DNA of 64,000 bases from Streptomyces hygroscopicus (GCA_002021875.1 CP018627.1:8866001-8930000); one strand, 5' to 3'; numbered from the stretch's first letter, positions 17,001 to 42,897 are shown. The notes: a model not told the origin generated them from the sequence alone. Numbers and translations are program-made.

Positions 17001-20000
17001 CTCGACCTGCCGGGCATCGACACGCGGATCCGCCAACTGCGCACCTCCACCGCCAAGTTCGACCTCACGCTGGACCTGGTCGAGCGCCATCAGGACCAGG
17101 ACACACCCGCCGGGATCGAGGGTGTCGTCGAGTACAGCGTGGATCTGTTCGACCGGGAGACGGTCGAGGGGATGGTGGCGCGGTTTGTGCGGTTGCTGGA
17201 GGCGGTGGTCGCGGATCCGGAGGTGCGGCTGGGCGGGGTGGAGATCCTTTCCGGTCAGGAGCGTTCCCGGCTGTTGACCGAGTGGAACGGGCCGGTGCTG
17301 GAGGTGCCGGTGCGGTCGCTTCCGGCGTTGGTGGAGGCCCAGGTGGCGCGGACGCCGGAGGCGGTGGCGCTGATCGAGGGTGGGGTGTCCTTGTCCTACC
17401 GGGAGGTGAACGCGCGGGCGAACCGGCTGGCGCGGTTGCTGGTGGGGATGGGTGTGGGTCCGGAGCGGATGGTGGCGCTGGCGTTGCCGCGTTCGGTTTC
17501 GCAGGTGGTGGCGTTGCTGGCGGTGGTGAAGGCCGGTGGTGCGTATCTGCCGGTGGATCCGGAGTACCCGGCGGAGCGGATTTCCTACATGCTCGGTGAC
17601 GCCGCTCCGGCGTTGTTGCTGACGGACCGGGCCACGGCCACCGGGTTGCCTGAGACATCCGGCCTGATGCGTGTGGTGCTGGACGAGGAGGAGACCGGGG
17701 CGCGGGTCGATGCCCTGGCGGAGACGGATCTGGGCGACGGGGAGCGGCTGGTGCCGCTGTCGGTGGATCACCCGGCGTATGTCATCTACACCTCCGGCTC
17801 CACCGGCCGCCCCAAGGGCGTCGTCGTCACCCACCGCGGCCTGGCCTCGTTCTGCGGGACGGAGGCGGAGCGGTTCTTCGTCACTCCCGACAGCCGGGTG
17901 CTGCAGTTCGCCTCGCCCAGCTTCGACGCGGCGGTGCTGGAGGTGTGCATGGCCCTCCCGCACGGTGCGGCGCTGGTCGTCCCGCCGCCCGGGCCGCTCG
18001 TCGGGGACGCCCTCACCGACGTCCTGGGCGGGCAGCGGATCACCCACGCCCTCATTCCACCCGCCGCCCTCGCAGGGGTGACCCCCGCGGGCCTGACCGA
18101 CTTCCGCACCCTCGTGGTCGGTGGCGAGGCATGCCCCGCCGAACTGGTGGAGCGCTGGTCGCCCGGGCGCCGGATGGTCAACGCCTACGGCCCGACGGAA
18201 TCCACCGTCGCCGCCACTACCAGCGGCCCCCTCATCCCCGGGGCCGGGGCCCCGCCGATCGGCCGCCCGGTGTGGAACACCAGCGCCCTCGTCCTCGACG
18301 AGCGGCTGCGGCTCGCTCCCGTGGGCGTCGTCGGCGAGCTGTACATCGCCGGCGAGGGACTCGCCCGCGGCTATCTCGGCCGCCCCGGGCTCAGCGCCGA
18401 GCGGTTCGTGGCCCACCCGTACGGGCCACCGGGCGCCCGGATGTACCGCACCGGCGACCTCGCCCGCCGCCGTGCCGACGGCAATCTGGAGTACGTCGGC
18501 CGTGCCGACGACCAGGTCAAGGTGCGCGGCTTCCGCATCGAGCTCGGCGAGATCGAGACCGTGCTCGCCGGCCACCCGGACGTGGAACGCGCCGTGGTCG
18601 TCGTCCGCGAGGACCGCCCGGGCCATCGGCAGCTCGTCGGCTACATCGTGCCCGAGCCCGGTGCCGCCCTGCCCGACCAGCAGATCCTGCGCAAGCATGT
18701 GGCCGCCGCGCTCCCCGAGTACATGGTGCCGAGCGCGATCGTGGCACTCGGCCATCTGCCGCTGACCCCCAACGGCAAGCTGGACCAGAAGGCCCTGCCC
18801 GCCCCCGAACGCACCGCCGCAGCCCCGGGCCGCGCGCCCACCACGGCCCACGAGGAAACCCTGTGCCGGCTGTTCGCGGAGGTGCTCGGGGTGACCGAGG
18901 TGGGTGTCGACGAGAGCTTCTTCGATCTCGGCGGCGACAGCATCGTCTCCATCCAGCTCGTCAGCGGGGCCCGCAAGGCGGGGCTCGTCATCACCCCGCG
19001 TGATGTCTTCCGGCACCGCACGGTCGAGGCGCTCGCGGCCGTCGCCCGCGAGACCGGCGGGACGAGCCGCCCCGCGGCCGGGGACAGCGGTGTCGGACCG
19101 GTCCGGGAGACGCCGATCATCACCTGGCAGCGCGAACGGGGCGGCCCGGTCGACCGCTTCAGCCAGACCATGCTGCTGCGGGTCCCGGCGGACCTGGGGC
19201 TCGGCCGGCTGCGGGACGCCCTGCAGACCGTGCTGGACCACCATGACGCGCTCCGGATGCGCCTGACCCGGCAGACGCCCGACGCGGCCTGGGCCATGGA
19301 GGTGCCCGAGCCCGGCGCCGTCCCGGCCGCCCCCCGGGTCACCCGGGTCGATGTGGCGGAACTGGACGGCGACGCCCTGTCCGAGCGCGTCACCGCCGAG
19401 TCGGCGCGTGCGCTGGACCGTCTCGCCCCCGCGACCGGCGGCATGGTCGAGGCGGTCTGGTTCGACGCCGGACCGGACCGGCCGGGGCGGCTGCTGCTCG
19501 TCCTGCACCACCTCGTGGTGGACGGCGTCTCCTGGCGGATCCTGGTGCCCGATCTGACCGCTGCCTGGCAGGCCGGCGCGGCGGGTCGGCCGGCCCGGCT
19601 CGAGCCCGTGGGAACGTCGTTCCGGACGTGGGCGGAACGCCTCGCCGAAGAGGCCCACAGCCCCCGGCGCACCGCCGAACTCCCGCTGTGGGAGCGGATG
19701 ACCGCCGCTCCCGAACGCACCCTCGGCCGGCGCCCCCTCGACCCCACCCGGGACACCGTCGGCACCGCCCGGTCCCTCACACTGACCATGGACCCCGGAC
19801 GCACCACCGCGGTGCTGACCGAGGTGCCCGCCGCCCTGAGCGCCTCGGTCAACGAGGTCTTGCTGACCGCCCTGGCCCTCGCGGTCACCGGCTGGCGCCG
19901 TGGGCGCGAAGGCGGCGACAACACGGCGGTCCTCATCGACCTGGAGGGGCACGGCCGCGAGGAGTTCGCCCCGGACATCGACCTCTCCCGCACGGTCGGC

Positions 20001-20572
20001 TGGTTCACCAGCCTCTACCCCGTGCGGCTGGACCCCGGCCGCCCGGACCCGCGACAGGACCAGGGAAGGGCCGCCCTGAAGCGCGTCAAGGAGCAGCTGC
20101 GCGCCTTGCCGGACAACGGACTGGGCTACGGACTGCTGCGTCATCTCAACCCGCACACCGCGCGGGCCCTCACGACGCGCGCCGTACCGCAGCTCTCGTT
20201 CAACTACCTGGGACGCTTCGCGGCCCCCTCCGAGGCCGGAGGAACGGACGCGGAGTGGACCGCAGACCCCCTGACGGACGTGCTGGGCGCCGGGGCCGAC
20301 CCCGCCCTGCCGCTCGCACACTGCCTGGAAATCAATGTGCTGACACAAGACGGCGTGGACGGGCCCCGGCTGGCCGCCACCTGGTCGTGGCCGGACGGCG
20401 TGCTGTCCGAGCCCGAGGTGCGCGACCTCGCCGAGGGCTGGTTCACGGCACTGGACGCGCTGTCGGACCGGTCCGACCGGTCCGTGAGCAGTGGCTGGAC
20501 TCCCTCGGACCTTCCGTTGGTGTCGTTGTCGCAGGCGGAGATCGACCTTTTGGAATCCGAGTGGAGGAACTC

Positions 20573-20576
<4 letters not shown>
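14082..20576 (+). CDS. NRPS 1: A(Thr)-T-C-A-T-E
   Basis: A 2164-residue NRPS. Order by residue: A1 about 10-520 ([11 protein letters not shown] near 158), T1 ([11 protein letters not shown]) near 550, C about 610-1060 (HHIVADG near 742), A2 about 1080-1590, T2 ([11 protein letters not shown]) near 1610, E about 1675-2110 ([10 protein letters not shown] near 1809). It ends in [12 protein letters not shown], a COM-donor-type tail. ATG 14082 has GAGGGG 7 nt upstream; GTG 14019 lacks such support. The hand-read A1 code D-F-W-N-V-G-M-V-H-K fits Thr. The A2 code D-A-L-L-V-G-A-V-A-K fits a hydrophobic or aromatic residue and is uncertain. There is no N-terminal C domain, so the acyl cap must be joined elsewhere or in trans. 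The E domain gives D-configuration at residue 2. Stop overlaps NRPS 2 (ATGA). Confidence 0.93.
14169..15754 (+). repeat. Recombination tract R1, copy 1 (Thr A domain of NRPS 1)
   Basis: 1586 bp, nearly identical in the same register to 37451-39036 in NRPS 4. It starts near the A-domain N-terminus and stops sharply inside the T domain at the codons for DLGG. The tract is rich in G/T third positions (for example gtg gtg gcg gtt), unlike the C-ending codons on both sides. Confidence 0.92.
16014..17837 (+). repeat. Recombination tract R2, copy 1 (C domain to A2 N-part of NRPS 1)
   Basis: 1824 bp matching 23849-25672 at a constant offset of 7835. It covers most of the C domain, the C-A linker and the A-domain N-part up to just after [11 protein letters not shown]. 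One divergent window at about 16315-16396 lies directly after the HH of the C-domain active site. The substrate-binding part of the A domain lies beyond the end. Confidence 0.92.
18429..18615 (+). repeat. Recombination tract R4, copy 1 (A2 C-terminal subdomain, NRPS 1)
   Basis: 187 bp identical or nearly so to 26279-26465. It encodes the A7-A8 core region ([14 protein letters not shown] to [11 protein letters not shown]). The codons are C-ending, unlike R1 and R2. Confidence 0.85.
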
Positions 20577-35574
<14,998 letters not shown>

Positions 35575-35587
35575 CCCGGCCCCTTCC

Positions 35588-35624
35588 GCTCCGGGAGCCT
35601 CCCGGAGCACCGAAAAACCTTCGG
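35588..35624 (+). terminator. Two consecutive hairpins between NRPS 3 and MbtH
   Basis: GCTCCGGGAG-C-CTCCCGGAGC (35588-35608) is a 21-nt near-perfect palindrome. It is followed by CCGAA-AAACC-TTCGG (35610-35624). No T-run follows. AAGGAGAG for MbtH begins about 12 nt later. It may attenuate read-through or protect the NRPS mRNA end, letting MbtH be made at a different level. Confidence 0.45.
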
Positions 35625-35650
35625 GAACTTAAAACAAGGAGAGAAACGAC

Positions 35651-35863
35651 ATGAGCAACCCGTTCGAGAACGCCGAGGGCCGCTTCTTCGTCCTGGTCAA
35701 CGAGGAGCGGCAGTACTCCCTCTGGCCGGCGTTCGCCGAGGTCCCGGCCGGCTGGACGGTCGTCCACGGCGAGGACACCCGCGACGCGTGCCTCGAGCAC
35801 ATCAACCAGAACTGGACCGACATGCGGCCCAAGAGCCTGGTCGACGCGATGAGCGCCGCCTGA
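35651..35863 (+). CDS. MbtH-family NRPS accessory protein
   Basis: A 70-residue MbtH-like protein. It carries the family hallmarks NPFE near the start, the SLWP motif, and W with DMRPKSL near the end. These proteins bind the N-terminal part of A domains and raise their solubility and activity, often for Tyr-, Ser- or Thr-activating modules. A strong AAGGAGAG ribosome site precedes ATG 35651. It sits between NRPS 3 and a strong terminator, the only MbtH gene in the window, so it probably serves all four NRPSs. Confidence 0.96.
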   Translation: MSNPFENAEGRFFVLVNEERQYSLWPAFAEVPAGWTVVHGEDTRDACLEHINQNWTDMRPKSLVDAMSAA

Positions 35864-35884
35864 CCCCACCGCCCCACCACGCCA

Positions 35885-35928
35885 GGCCCGGGAACGGCCG
35901 CACCCACCCGTGCGGCCGTCCCCGGGCC
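35885..35928 (+). terminator. Strong transcription terminator after MbtH
   Basis: A near-perfect stem of about 18 base pairs with one mismatch (35885-35903 with 35910-35928) and a 6-nt loop CCACCC, beginning 22 nt after the MbtH stop. It is the strongest hairpin seen in the NRPS region and suggests that NRPS 4 at 36011 is transcribed separately. Confidence 0.75.
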
Positions 35929-36010
35929 GGGGCCCGCCCGCTGACACCGCCGCCGCGCGAGAGCGCGCCACCGACACGCGAGTCTCACTGCGACCGAGGA
36001 TGAACGAGAC

Positions 36011-39000
36011 ATGCCTGACGCCCGGACCACCCGGCTCCCCCTGACCGCCGCCCAGTCGGGAATGTGGTACGCCCAGCGGCTGGACCCCGACAACCCGATC
36101 TACAACGGCGCCCAGTACCTGGAGATCCAGGGGCTGCTCGACCCCGACCTCCTGGAGGAGGCGCTGCGCCGGGTCGTCCGGGAGACCGACGCGCTGCGCA
36201 CCCGTTTCGCCGAGGACGCCGAGGGCGTATGGCAGTTGGTCGACCCGGACGGCACGGGCACGGTCCACTACATCGACGTCAGCCACGAGGACGACCCGCA
36301 GGCCGCGGCCGAGGCATGGATGCGCGCCGACTACCGGCGCCCGCTCGACCTCCTCGGCGACGAACTGGTCCGCTTCGCCGTCCTCGAGACCGCCCCCGAC
36401 CGCTTCCTGTGGTACCACCGCTGCCACCACATCGTGCTGGACGGTTTCAGTGGCGCCCTGATCTCGCGGCGGGTCGCCGAGATCTACACCGCCCTGACGG
36501 CCGGGAACCCGGTGCCCGAGAGCGGATTCGGACCGTTGGCGGGCCTGGTTGCCGCCGACGAGCGCTACCGCGCCTCGGAGGACTTCGCCAAGGACAAGGC
36601 GCACTGGAACACCCTGCTCGCCGACCGCCCCAAGCCGCCCAGCCTGACGGCCGCGGACCCCACCATGCCGACCCGCCTGCGGCGCGGCACCACCTGGCTG
36701 TCCCCCGAGTCCACCCGTGCGCTGCGGGAGGCCGGAGACCGGGCCGGTGTCCCCTGGCCGCCCGTGGTGACGGCCGTCCTCGCCGCCTATCTGCAGAGCC
36801 TGGCCGGAGGCGATGACATCGTCGTCGGCCTGCCGGTGACCGGCCGGGTCGGCAAGGTAGCCCGGGCCACCCCGGGCATGGTCTCCAACGTCCTGCCGCT
36901 GCGGCTGTCCGTGCGGCCCGAGTCGACCTTCGGGGAACTGCTCACCCAGGTCGCCGGATCGATGCGGCGGGTACTGCGGCACCAGCGCTACCGCTACGAG
37001 GACCTGCGCCGCGACCTCGGCCTGCTCGGCGGCGACCAGCGCCTGGTCGGACCGCAGATCAACATTATGATGTTCGGCCACGGGCTGACCTTCGGCGAAC
37101 TGCCCGCGATCCCGCACACCCTCAACCTCGGTCCGGTGGAGGATCTGTCGGTCGTCGTCCACGACCTGGGCGAGGGCCAGGGGCTGCGCATCGACTTCGA
37201 AGGCAACCCCGAGCTCTACAGCGAGCAGGATCTCGCCCTCCACCAGCGCAGATTCGTCCAGCTGATGGAGTCCCTCGCGGACGCCGGAGCGGACCGCGCC
37301 CTGGGCACCGTGGACATCCTCCTGCCCGACGAGCGGGCCCGTCTGCTGCCGCCGACGGACGACACTCCGGCCGCGCTACCGGACACCACCCTCACCGAGC
37401 TGTTCGAGGCGCGGGCGAGGGAGTCCGCCGAGAGCGTGGCGGTGGTGTGCGGCGAGGAGTCGTTGTCGTATGGGGAGCTGAACGCGCGGGCGAATCGGCT
37501 GGCGCGGTTGCTGGTGGGGCGTGGGGTGGGTGTTGAGGACCGGGTGGGGCTGGTGCTGCCGCGGTCGGTGGATCTGGTGGTGGCGGTTCTCGCGGTGTTG
37601 AAGGCCGGGGCGGTGTATGTGCCGGTGGATCCGGGTTATCCGGCCGACCGGGTGGCGTATGTGTGGGAGGACGCGGGTCCGTCGCTGGTGGTGACGGAGG
37701 TGGGTGTGGGAGTTCAGGTGCCGGCGGGGGTTCCGCTGGTGGCGCTGGATGACGTCGAGGTGGTGGTGGAGTTGGCGGGGCTGGATGGGTCGGATGTGGG
37801 GGTCCGTGTTTCGCCGGAGGCGGCCGCGTATGTGATTTACACGTCGGGTTCCACGGGGCGGCCCAAGGGTGTCGTCGTGCCGCACGGGAATGTGGTGCGC
37901 CTTTTTGAGGCGACGGATGGGTGGTTCGGGTTCGGTGCGGATGATGTGTGGACGCTGTTCCATTCGTTCGCGTTCGACTTTTCGGTGTGGGAGTTGTGGG
38001 GTGCGTTGTTGCGGGGTGGGCGGTTGGTGGTGGTGCCGTTTGAGGTGAGTCGTTCGCCGGGGGAGTTTTTGCGGTTGCTGGCGGATGAGGGGGTGACGGT
38101 GCTGAATCAGACGCCGTCGGCTTTCTATCAGTTGATGCAGGCGGATCGTGAGGCGCTGGAGGTGGGTGCCCGGTTGCGGCTGCGGTGGGTGGTGTTCGGT
38201 GGCGAGGTGCTGGATCTGTGGCGTCTTGAGGAATGGTTCGACCGGCATGGGGATACGGGTCCGGTTCTGGTGAACATGTATGGGATCACCGAGACGACTG
38301 TGCATGTCAGTTATGCGGCGTTGGATTCCCGTGTTGCGAAATCCGGTGCGGGGAGTGTTATCGGGGTTGGGATTCCTGACCTTCGGGTGTATGTCCTTGA
38401 CGGTGGTTTGCGTCCGGTGCCCGTCGGTGTGGCGGGGGAGATGTATGTCGGGGGCGCTGGGGTGGCGCGTGGTTATTGGAATCGTCCGGGTTTGACGGCG
38501 GGGCGTTTTGTGGCGGATCCGTTCGGTCCGGCGGGTGCCCGGATGTATCGGTCGGGTGATGTGGCGCGGTGGACCGATGGGGGTGTGCTGGAGTTCGTCG
38601 GGCGGGCGGATGGCCAGGTGAAGGTGCGGGGGTTCCGTATCGAGTTGGGGGAGGTCGAGGCGGTTCTGGGGGAGTGTGTGGGGGTGGGGCAGGCGGTGGT
38701 GGTGGTCCGTGAGGACCGTCCCGGTGATAGGCGTCTGGTCGCGTATGTGGTCCCGGATGCCGGTGGCGAGGTGGGGGCGGGGGCGTTGCGGGAGCATGCG
38801 GCGGGGTTGTTGCCGGAGCATATGGTGCCCTCTGCCTTCGTGGTGCTGGAGCGGTTGCCGTTGACGGTGAACGGCAAGCTGGACCGTAAGGCGCTGCCCG
38901 TGCCGGAGGCGCCGGTGAGTGCGGGGGGTCGGGCGCCGCGTACGCCGCGTGAGGAGATCCTGTGCGGGTTGTTCGCCGAGATCCTCGACGCGCCCCGGGT

Positions 39001-39985
39001 GAGCGTGGACGACAACTTCTTCGACCTCGGCGGACAGTCGCTGCTGGCGACCCGGTTGCTCAAGCGCATCCACGCCACGTTCGGTGTCGAACTGACCATC
39101 CGCAGCCTCTTCGAGGCCCCGACGCCCGCCGAACTCGCGGTTCACCTCGACGACGAGGACCGGGGACAGCCGCTGGACGTGCTGCTGCCGCTGCGGCCGC
39201 ACGGCACCCGTCCCCCGGTCTTCTGCGTCCACCCGGCGGGCGGCCTGAGCTGGTGCTACTCCGGGCTCATCAAGCACCTGGGCCAGGACTATCCCGTCTA
39301 CGGCCTGCAGGCGCGCGGGCTCGACGACGACGGCGAGCAACTGCCCACGACGATCGCCGAGATGGCCGACGACTATGTGCGGCAGATCCGCACCGTCCAG
39401 CCCTCGGGCCCCTACCGGCTGGTCGGCTACTCGGCGGGCGGGGTCATCGCCCACGCCATGGCCACCCGCCTGGAGGCGCTGGGCGAGGAGACCGACCTGC
39501 TGGGCGTGCTGGACACCTACCCGAACCAGAAGATGCCGCCCATCGACGAACAGGACGTGCTGGCCGACCTGTTGCGGTGGGTCGGCTACGACCGGCGCTA
39601 CCTCGGAGGCGGGCCGCTCACCCATGAGCGGGTGACCGAGGTGCTGCAGCGCCTCGGCAGCGCCATGGCCACCCTCGAGGGCCGCCACATCGAGGCCATC
39701 ACCAGGATCTACGCCAACAACAGCGAACTGTTCAACACGCATCTCCCGGACAAGTTCGGCGGCGACATCCTGCTGGTCGTCGCCACGCTCGACAAGATCG
39801 ACATCTCCCCGACCCCGGACACCTGGGGCCCCTATGTCGGCGGGCGGATCGAGACGCGGGAAGTCGACCGGCAGCACACGGACCTCATGAAGCCCGGTCC
39901 TCTGGCGGAGATCGGGCGCATTCTGGCCGCGAAACTCCAGGACATGGACGGCCCCGGACCGGACGCCCACGGTACGGCGCAATAA
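36011..39985 (+). CDS. NRPS 4: free-standing C-A(Thr)-T-TE
   Basis: A 1324-residue single-module NRPS with the EntF layout. C about 8-440 (opens [23 protein letters not shown] near 138), A about 460-980 ([11 protein letters not shown] near 610), T ([11 protein letters not shown]) near 1004, TE from about 1055 (GYSAGG near 1138). The A code D-F-W-N-V-G-M-V-H-K fits Thr, and most of the domain is copied from or to NRPS 1 A1. The N-terminus has no COM-acceptor motif, unlike NRPS 2 and 3. It follows a strong terminator, and CGAGGA about 10 nt before the ATG is the likely ribosome site. It may join the polyene acyl chain to Thr, hand on or release a modified Thr, or make a second product. Its place in the assembly order is unresolved. 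Confidence 0.93.
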   Translation: MPDARTTRLPLTAAQSGMWYAQRLDPDNPIYNGAQYLEIQGLLDPDLLEEALRRVVRETDALRTRFAEDAEGVWQLVDPDGTGTVHYIDVSHEDDPQAAAEAWMRADYRRPLDLLGDELVRFAVLETAPDRFLWYHRCHHIVLDGFSGALISRRVAEIYTALTAGNPVPESGFGPLAGLVAADERYRASEDFAKDKAHWNTLLADRPKPPSLTAADPTMPTRLRRGTTWLSPESTRALREAGDRAGVPWPPVVTAVLAAYLQSLAGGDDIVVGLPVTGRVGKVARATPGMVSNVLPLRLSVRPESTFGELLTQVAGSMRRVLRHQRYRYEDLRRDLGLLGGDQRLVGPQINIMMFGHGLTFGELPAIPHTLNLGPVEDLSVVVHDLGEGQGLRIDFEGNPELYSEQDLALHQRRFVQLMESLADAGADRALGTVDILLPDERARLLPPTDDTPAALPDTTLTELFEARARESAESVAVVCGEESLSYGELNARANRLARLLVGRGVGVEDRVGLVLPRSVDLVVAVLAVLKAGAVYVPVDPGYPADRVAYVWEDAGPSLVVTEVGVGVQVPAGVPLVALDDVEVVVELAGLDGSDVGVRVSPEAAAYVIYTSGSTGRPKGVVVPHGNVVRLFEATDGWFGFGADDVWTLFHSFAFDFSVWELWGALLRGGRLVVVPFEVSRSPGEFLRLLADEGVTVLNQTPSAFYQLMQADREALEVGARLRLRWVVFGGEVLDLWRLEEWFDRHGDTGPVLVNMYGITETTVHVSYAALDSRVAKSGAGSVIGVGIPDLRVYVLDGGLRPVPVGVAGEMYVGGAGVARGYWNRPGLTAGRFVADPFGPAGARMYRSGDVARWTDGGVLEFVGRADGQVKVRGFRIELGEVEAVLGECVGVGQAVVVVREDRPGDRRLVAYVVPDAGGEVGAGALREHAAGLLPEHMVPSAFVVLERLPLTVNGKLDRKALPVPEAPVSAGGRAPRTPREEILCGLFAEILDAPRVSVDDNFFDLGGQSLLATRLLKRIHATFGVELTIRSLFEAPTPAELAVHLDDEDRGQPLDVLLPLRPHGTRPPVFCVHPAGGLSWCYSGLIKHLGQDYPVYGLQARGLDDDGEQLPTTIAEMADDYVRQIRTVQPSGPYRLVGYSAGGVIAHAMATRLEALGEETDLLGVLDTYPNQKMPPIDEQDVLADLLRWVGYDRRYLGGGPLTHERVTEVLQRLGSAMATLEGRHIEAITRIYANNSELFNTHLPDKFGGDILLVVATLDKIDISPTPDTWGPYVGGRIETREVDRQHTDLMKPGPLAEIGRILAAKLQDMDGPGPDAHGTAQ
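37451..39036 (+). repeat. Recombination tract R1, copy 2 (Thr A domain of NRPS 4)
   Basis: Near-identical partner of 14169-15754, with only scattered substitutions (for example Glu to Asp and Glu to Gln in the first 250 bp). It spans almost the entire adenylation domain up to the Ser-bearing loop of the T domain, so both modules should activate the same amino acid. Confidence 0.92.
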
Positions 39986-40024
39986 ACCCCCCGAACTTGA
40001 GAAATTCTAAGGAGCGCGAACGCG

Positions 40025-41215
40025 ATGACCACCAGTGACGCCGTGCGTGACCGGCAGACCGCCGAAGCGAACGCACACTTCTTCGCCTGGCTGGAGAAGA
40101 TGCGGAAGGAAGACCCGGTCAGCTACAACGAGCAGTCCTTCCAGTGGTCGGTGTTCCGGCACGAAGATGTCACGCACATCATGGCCAACACCGATGTCTT
40201 CGTTAACGACATGTCCGATATCACGCCGCCCCAGGAGGACTACGACGTCTTCTTCAAGGGGAACATCGCCGCGATGGACGAGCCCCGGCACCGGAAATTC
40301 CGGATGCTGGTCAGCAAGGCATTCAGTGCCCGCTATATAGCCGGCCTGGAGCCGAAGCTCCTTGAGATCGCCACCGGGCTGCTCGACGCGGTGGCCGACA
40401 AGGAGCGATTCGACATCGCGGAGGACTTCGCGTTCCCGTTCCCCGTGGCCGTCATCGCCGATATCCTCGGCGCCCCCCGCGAGGACGCCCACCTCTTCGC
40501 GGAATGGGCCAATCTGCTGCACGCCAGCAATCAGGGCGTGGAGGGGCACCGGGCGACCGCGATGCGGCTGAAGTCCCTCAACACCTACATGTTCGAGCAG
40601 ATCCGCAGGCGCCGCGCCGAGCCGCGCGACGACCTGATCACCACGCTGGTGCAGGCCGAGATGGACGGCCGGACGCTCGACGACGAGGAGATCGTGGGCT
40701 TCGCGGGCGTGCTGCTGATGGGCGGGATCACCACGACCGCGGCCCTGATCAGCAACATCATCCTGACCTTCGACCGCTTCCCCGAGCTCTACACCGAGGT
40801 GCGTGCCGACCGCTCCCTGGTGCCCCAGGCCATCGAGGAGGTCGTCCGTATCCGGCCCTCGTTCAGTAACTTCGTCCGGATGACGGCCGAGGACGTGGAG
40901 CTCGGCGGGCAGATCATCCCGGCCGGGGAGCTCGTCCATGTGTGGGTCTCCTCCGCCAACCGCGATACAAGCGCCTTCACGGACCCCGACCGGTTCGACA
41001 TCCACCGGGAGAACAACCGGCACGTGGGCTTCGGACAGGGCATCCACTACTGCATCGGTGCCCCGCTCGCCCGTCTGGAGAGCAGGATCGCCTTCAATCT
41101 GCTGCTGGACCGCTACCGCTCCATCCATGTCGTGCCGGACGCGGACATCGAGTTCCTCGACACGTCGGACATGATCGGCGCCTCGCGGCTCCCCGTCGCT
41201 GTCACCAGAGACTGA
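40025..41215 (+). CDS. Cytochrome P450 with atypical I-helix
   Basis: A 396-residue soluble bacterial P450. The heme-ligand motif is GFGQGIHYCIGAPLAR (Cys near residue 344), and ExxR appears as EVVR near 280. The I-helix reads LLMGGITTTAAL, so the usual acidic residue of A-G-x-D/E-T is replaced by Thr, which may alter oxygen activation or the reaction type. AAGGAG lies just before ATG 40025. It follows the Thr-loading NRPS 4 by 39 nt and precedes a glycosyltransferase, so it may hydroxylate a T-domain-bound amino acid or the polyene/peptide to create a site for sugar attachment. Substrate inferred only. Confidence 0.92.
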   Translation: MTTSDAVRDRQTAEANAHFFAWLEKMRKEDPVSYNEQSFQWSVFRHEDVTHIMANTDVFVNDMSDITPPQEDYDVFFKGNIAAMDEPRHRKFRMLVSKAFSARYIAGLEPKLLEIATGLLDAVADKERFDIAEDFAFPFPVAVIADILGAPREDAHLFAEWANLLHASNQGVEGHRATAMRLKSLNTYMFEQIRRRRAEPRDDLITTLVQAEMDGRTLDDEEIVGFAGVLLMGGITTTAALISNIILTFDRFPELYTEVRADRSLVPQAIEEVVRIRPSFSNFVRMTAEDVELGGQIIPAGELVHVWVSSANRDTSAFTDPDRFDIHRENNRHVGFGQGIHYCIGAPLARLESRIAFNLLLDRYRSIHVVPDADIEFLDTSDMIGASRLPVAVTRD

Positions 41216-41228
41216 GCCGGAGCACGCC

Positions 41229-42521
41229 ATGGAGAGTCACAGACGGACATCCCATATCGCCTTGTTCAACATCCCGGCCCACGGCCATGTGAACCCCACG
41301 CTCGGCACGGTGGCCGAACTGGTGCGGCGTGGACACCGGGTGAGCTATGCCGCGACGGCCGAGTTCGGCCCGCAGGTGCGGGCCGCCGGGGCCACCCTGG
41401 TGCCGTACGAGACGACGCTGCCCGCCTCCGACCGGGTCGAGGACTGGCCCTCCGACGATCCGGTCGCCATGTCCCGCCTCGCGCTCGACGAGGCGATCGC
41501 CATCCTTCCGGGGCAGCTGCGGGCGTTCGAGGCGGACCGGCCCGACCTGGTGCTGCACGACTTCGGCGCGCTCACCGGCCGGCTGCTCGCACACCGCTGG
41601 CAGGTCCCGGTCATCTGCCTCGCCTCCACGCATGTGTCCGCGGCGGGCCCGGAGGAGCGCCGGGCCCGCCAGGAGTTGTTCGAGGAGTACTTCGCGGACG
41701 ACCCGCGCTGGTCGGAGTACCGGCGCGGATTCCGGCAGTTCCTGGACGACGCCGGCATCGCCCTGTCCATCGACGACTACACCGGGCTGCCCGAGCGCTG
41801 TCTGGTGCCGATGCCCCGGGAGTTCCAGATCGACGGCGACGCCGTGGACAAGCGCTATGCCTTCGTCGGCCCCTGTCTCGGGAAACGGAAGCACCAGGGC
41901 GAGTGGCGGGCCCCCGAGGACGGGCGGCCGGTGCTGCTGGTGGCCCTGGGGTCCGCGGGCAGCGGCCAGCCGGCCTTCTACCGGGAGGTCGTGGCGGCCT
42001 TCACCGACACGCCCTGGCATGTGGTGCTGGCGACCGGCACCCTCGATCCCGCGCTGCTCGGCCCGCTGCCGCCCCATGTCGAACAGCATCGCTCCGTACC
42101 CCAGTTGGCCGTGCTGGAGCGGGCTTCCGCCTTCATCACTCACGGTGGTATGGGCTCGGTGCTCGAGGCCATGCACCACGGAGTCCCCATGGTCGCCGTC
42201 CCGCAGGTCAACGACCAGCACATCAACGCAGAGCGCCTGGCCGACCTGGGGCTGGGGCGGCACATCCCCCTGGACAAGGCGACCGCGGCGCGGCTGCGGG
42301 ATGCCGTGTCCTTCGTCGCCTCCGACCCCGCGATCGCGGCGCGGACCGCCGCCATGCGCAAGCGGATGCGGCAGCTGGACGGCGCGGTCACCTCGGCCGA
42401 CCTGATCGAATTCGTGCTCCACGGCCCGCGGGAGCACTGGCAGGATCATGTCGCCCGCCTGGAACAGCGCGTCGGCCCTGGCGATGCTGGCGAAGCCGTG
42501 AACGGTACGACGGTCGGCTGA
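41229..42521 (+). CDS. MGT-type (GT-B) glycosyltransferase 1
   Basis: A 430-residue family-1 glycosyltransferase of the macrolide (OleD/OleI-like, MGT) type. The N-terminus is IALFNIPAHGHVNPTLG; the nucleotide-sugar-binding block is SAFITHGGMGSVLEAMHHGVP, followed by NDQHINAERL. ATG 41229 is 13 nt after the P450 stop, so the two are co-transcribed. The N-terminal motif is shared with the second glycosyltransferase at 53901 (IAMFNIPADGHVNPNLA), showing they are related. It may add a sugar to the peptide or polyketide, or inactivate the product intracellularly as a self-resistance enzyme. The presence of GlmU-like and PIG-L genes suggests a GlcNAc-type donor, which is inference. Confidence 0.92.
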   Translation: MESHRRTSHIALFNIPAHGHVNPTLGTVAELVRRGHRVSYAATAEFGPQVRAAGATLVPYETTLPASDRVEDWPSDDPVAMSRLALDEAIAILPGQLRAFEADRPDLVLHDFGALTGRLLAHRWQVPVICLASTHVSAAGPEERRARQELFEEYFADDPRWSEYRRGFRQFLDDAGIALSIDDYTGLPERCLVPMPREFQIDGDAVDKRYAFVGPCLGKRKHQGEWRAPEDGRPVLLVALGSAGSGQPAFYREVVAAFTDTPWHVVLATGTLDPALLGPLPPHVEQHRSVPQLAVLERASAFITHGGMGSVLEAMHHGVPMVAVPQVNDQHINAERLADLGLGRHIPLDKATAARLRDAVSFVASDPAIAARTAAMRKRMRQLDGAVTSADLIEFVLHGPREHWQDHVARLEQRVGPGDAGEAVNGTTVG

Positions 42522-42534
42522 AGGCATGGGAATC

Positions 42535-42897
42535 ATGACGCGAGAAGACGCACCGGTCCTTAACCCTCCACATCTGCTCATCGAGAGCCGCGGCCCCTGG
42601 GCGGGCCCCGCCTGTGACGCGTTCGTCCGGGACGGCCGCACCCTGGCCCTCTCCGGCCACCCCGTGCAGCTGGTCCTCGTGCAGGACGCCGTCACCGCGG
42701 CCATGCGCGGCACGGAGGAGGACTCGGCGGAGGTACGGGCCCTTGCGGAGGCCGGCGGCGAGGTGTGGGTGGACGACTTCTCCCTCGCCCAGCGCGGCCT
42801 CGCCGCGGACCGGCTGATCCCCGAGGCCCGGGTGGTGGGCATGCCGGAGGTCTCCGCCCGGGTGCTGGCTCCCGGCGTCAGGGTGGTGTGGCACTGA
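42535..42897 (+). CDS. Small DsrE-like protein A
   Basis: A 120-residue protein whose layout (HLLIESRGPWAGPACDAFV, then LVLVQDAV, then AEAGGEVWVDDFSLAQRGL) resembles DsrE/TusD-type small sulfur-relay or sulfur-transfer proteins. It has one Cys near the start (GPACDAF) and none at the usual active position. ATG 42535 has GAAGG 10 nt upstream, so it is preferred over ATG 42526. It is the first of three consecutive small genes separated by 1-2 nt or overlapping, pointing to a complex like TusBCD/DsrEFH. The family call is by pattern only; function in this cluster unknown. Confidence 0.55.
   Translation: MTREDAPVLNPPHLLIESRGPWAGPACDAFVRDGRTLALSGHPVQLVLVQDAVTAAMRGTEEDSAEVRALAEAGGEVWVDDFSLAQRGLAADRLIPEARVVGMPEVSARVLAPGVRVVWH

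Noticed and set aside
19628..20572. N-terminal extension of the NRPS 2 frame upstream of 20573
   Set aside because: The extension is out-of-frame sequence of NRPS 1. The ATG at 20573 with its ATGA overlap and the C-domain start is the real beginning.
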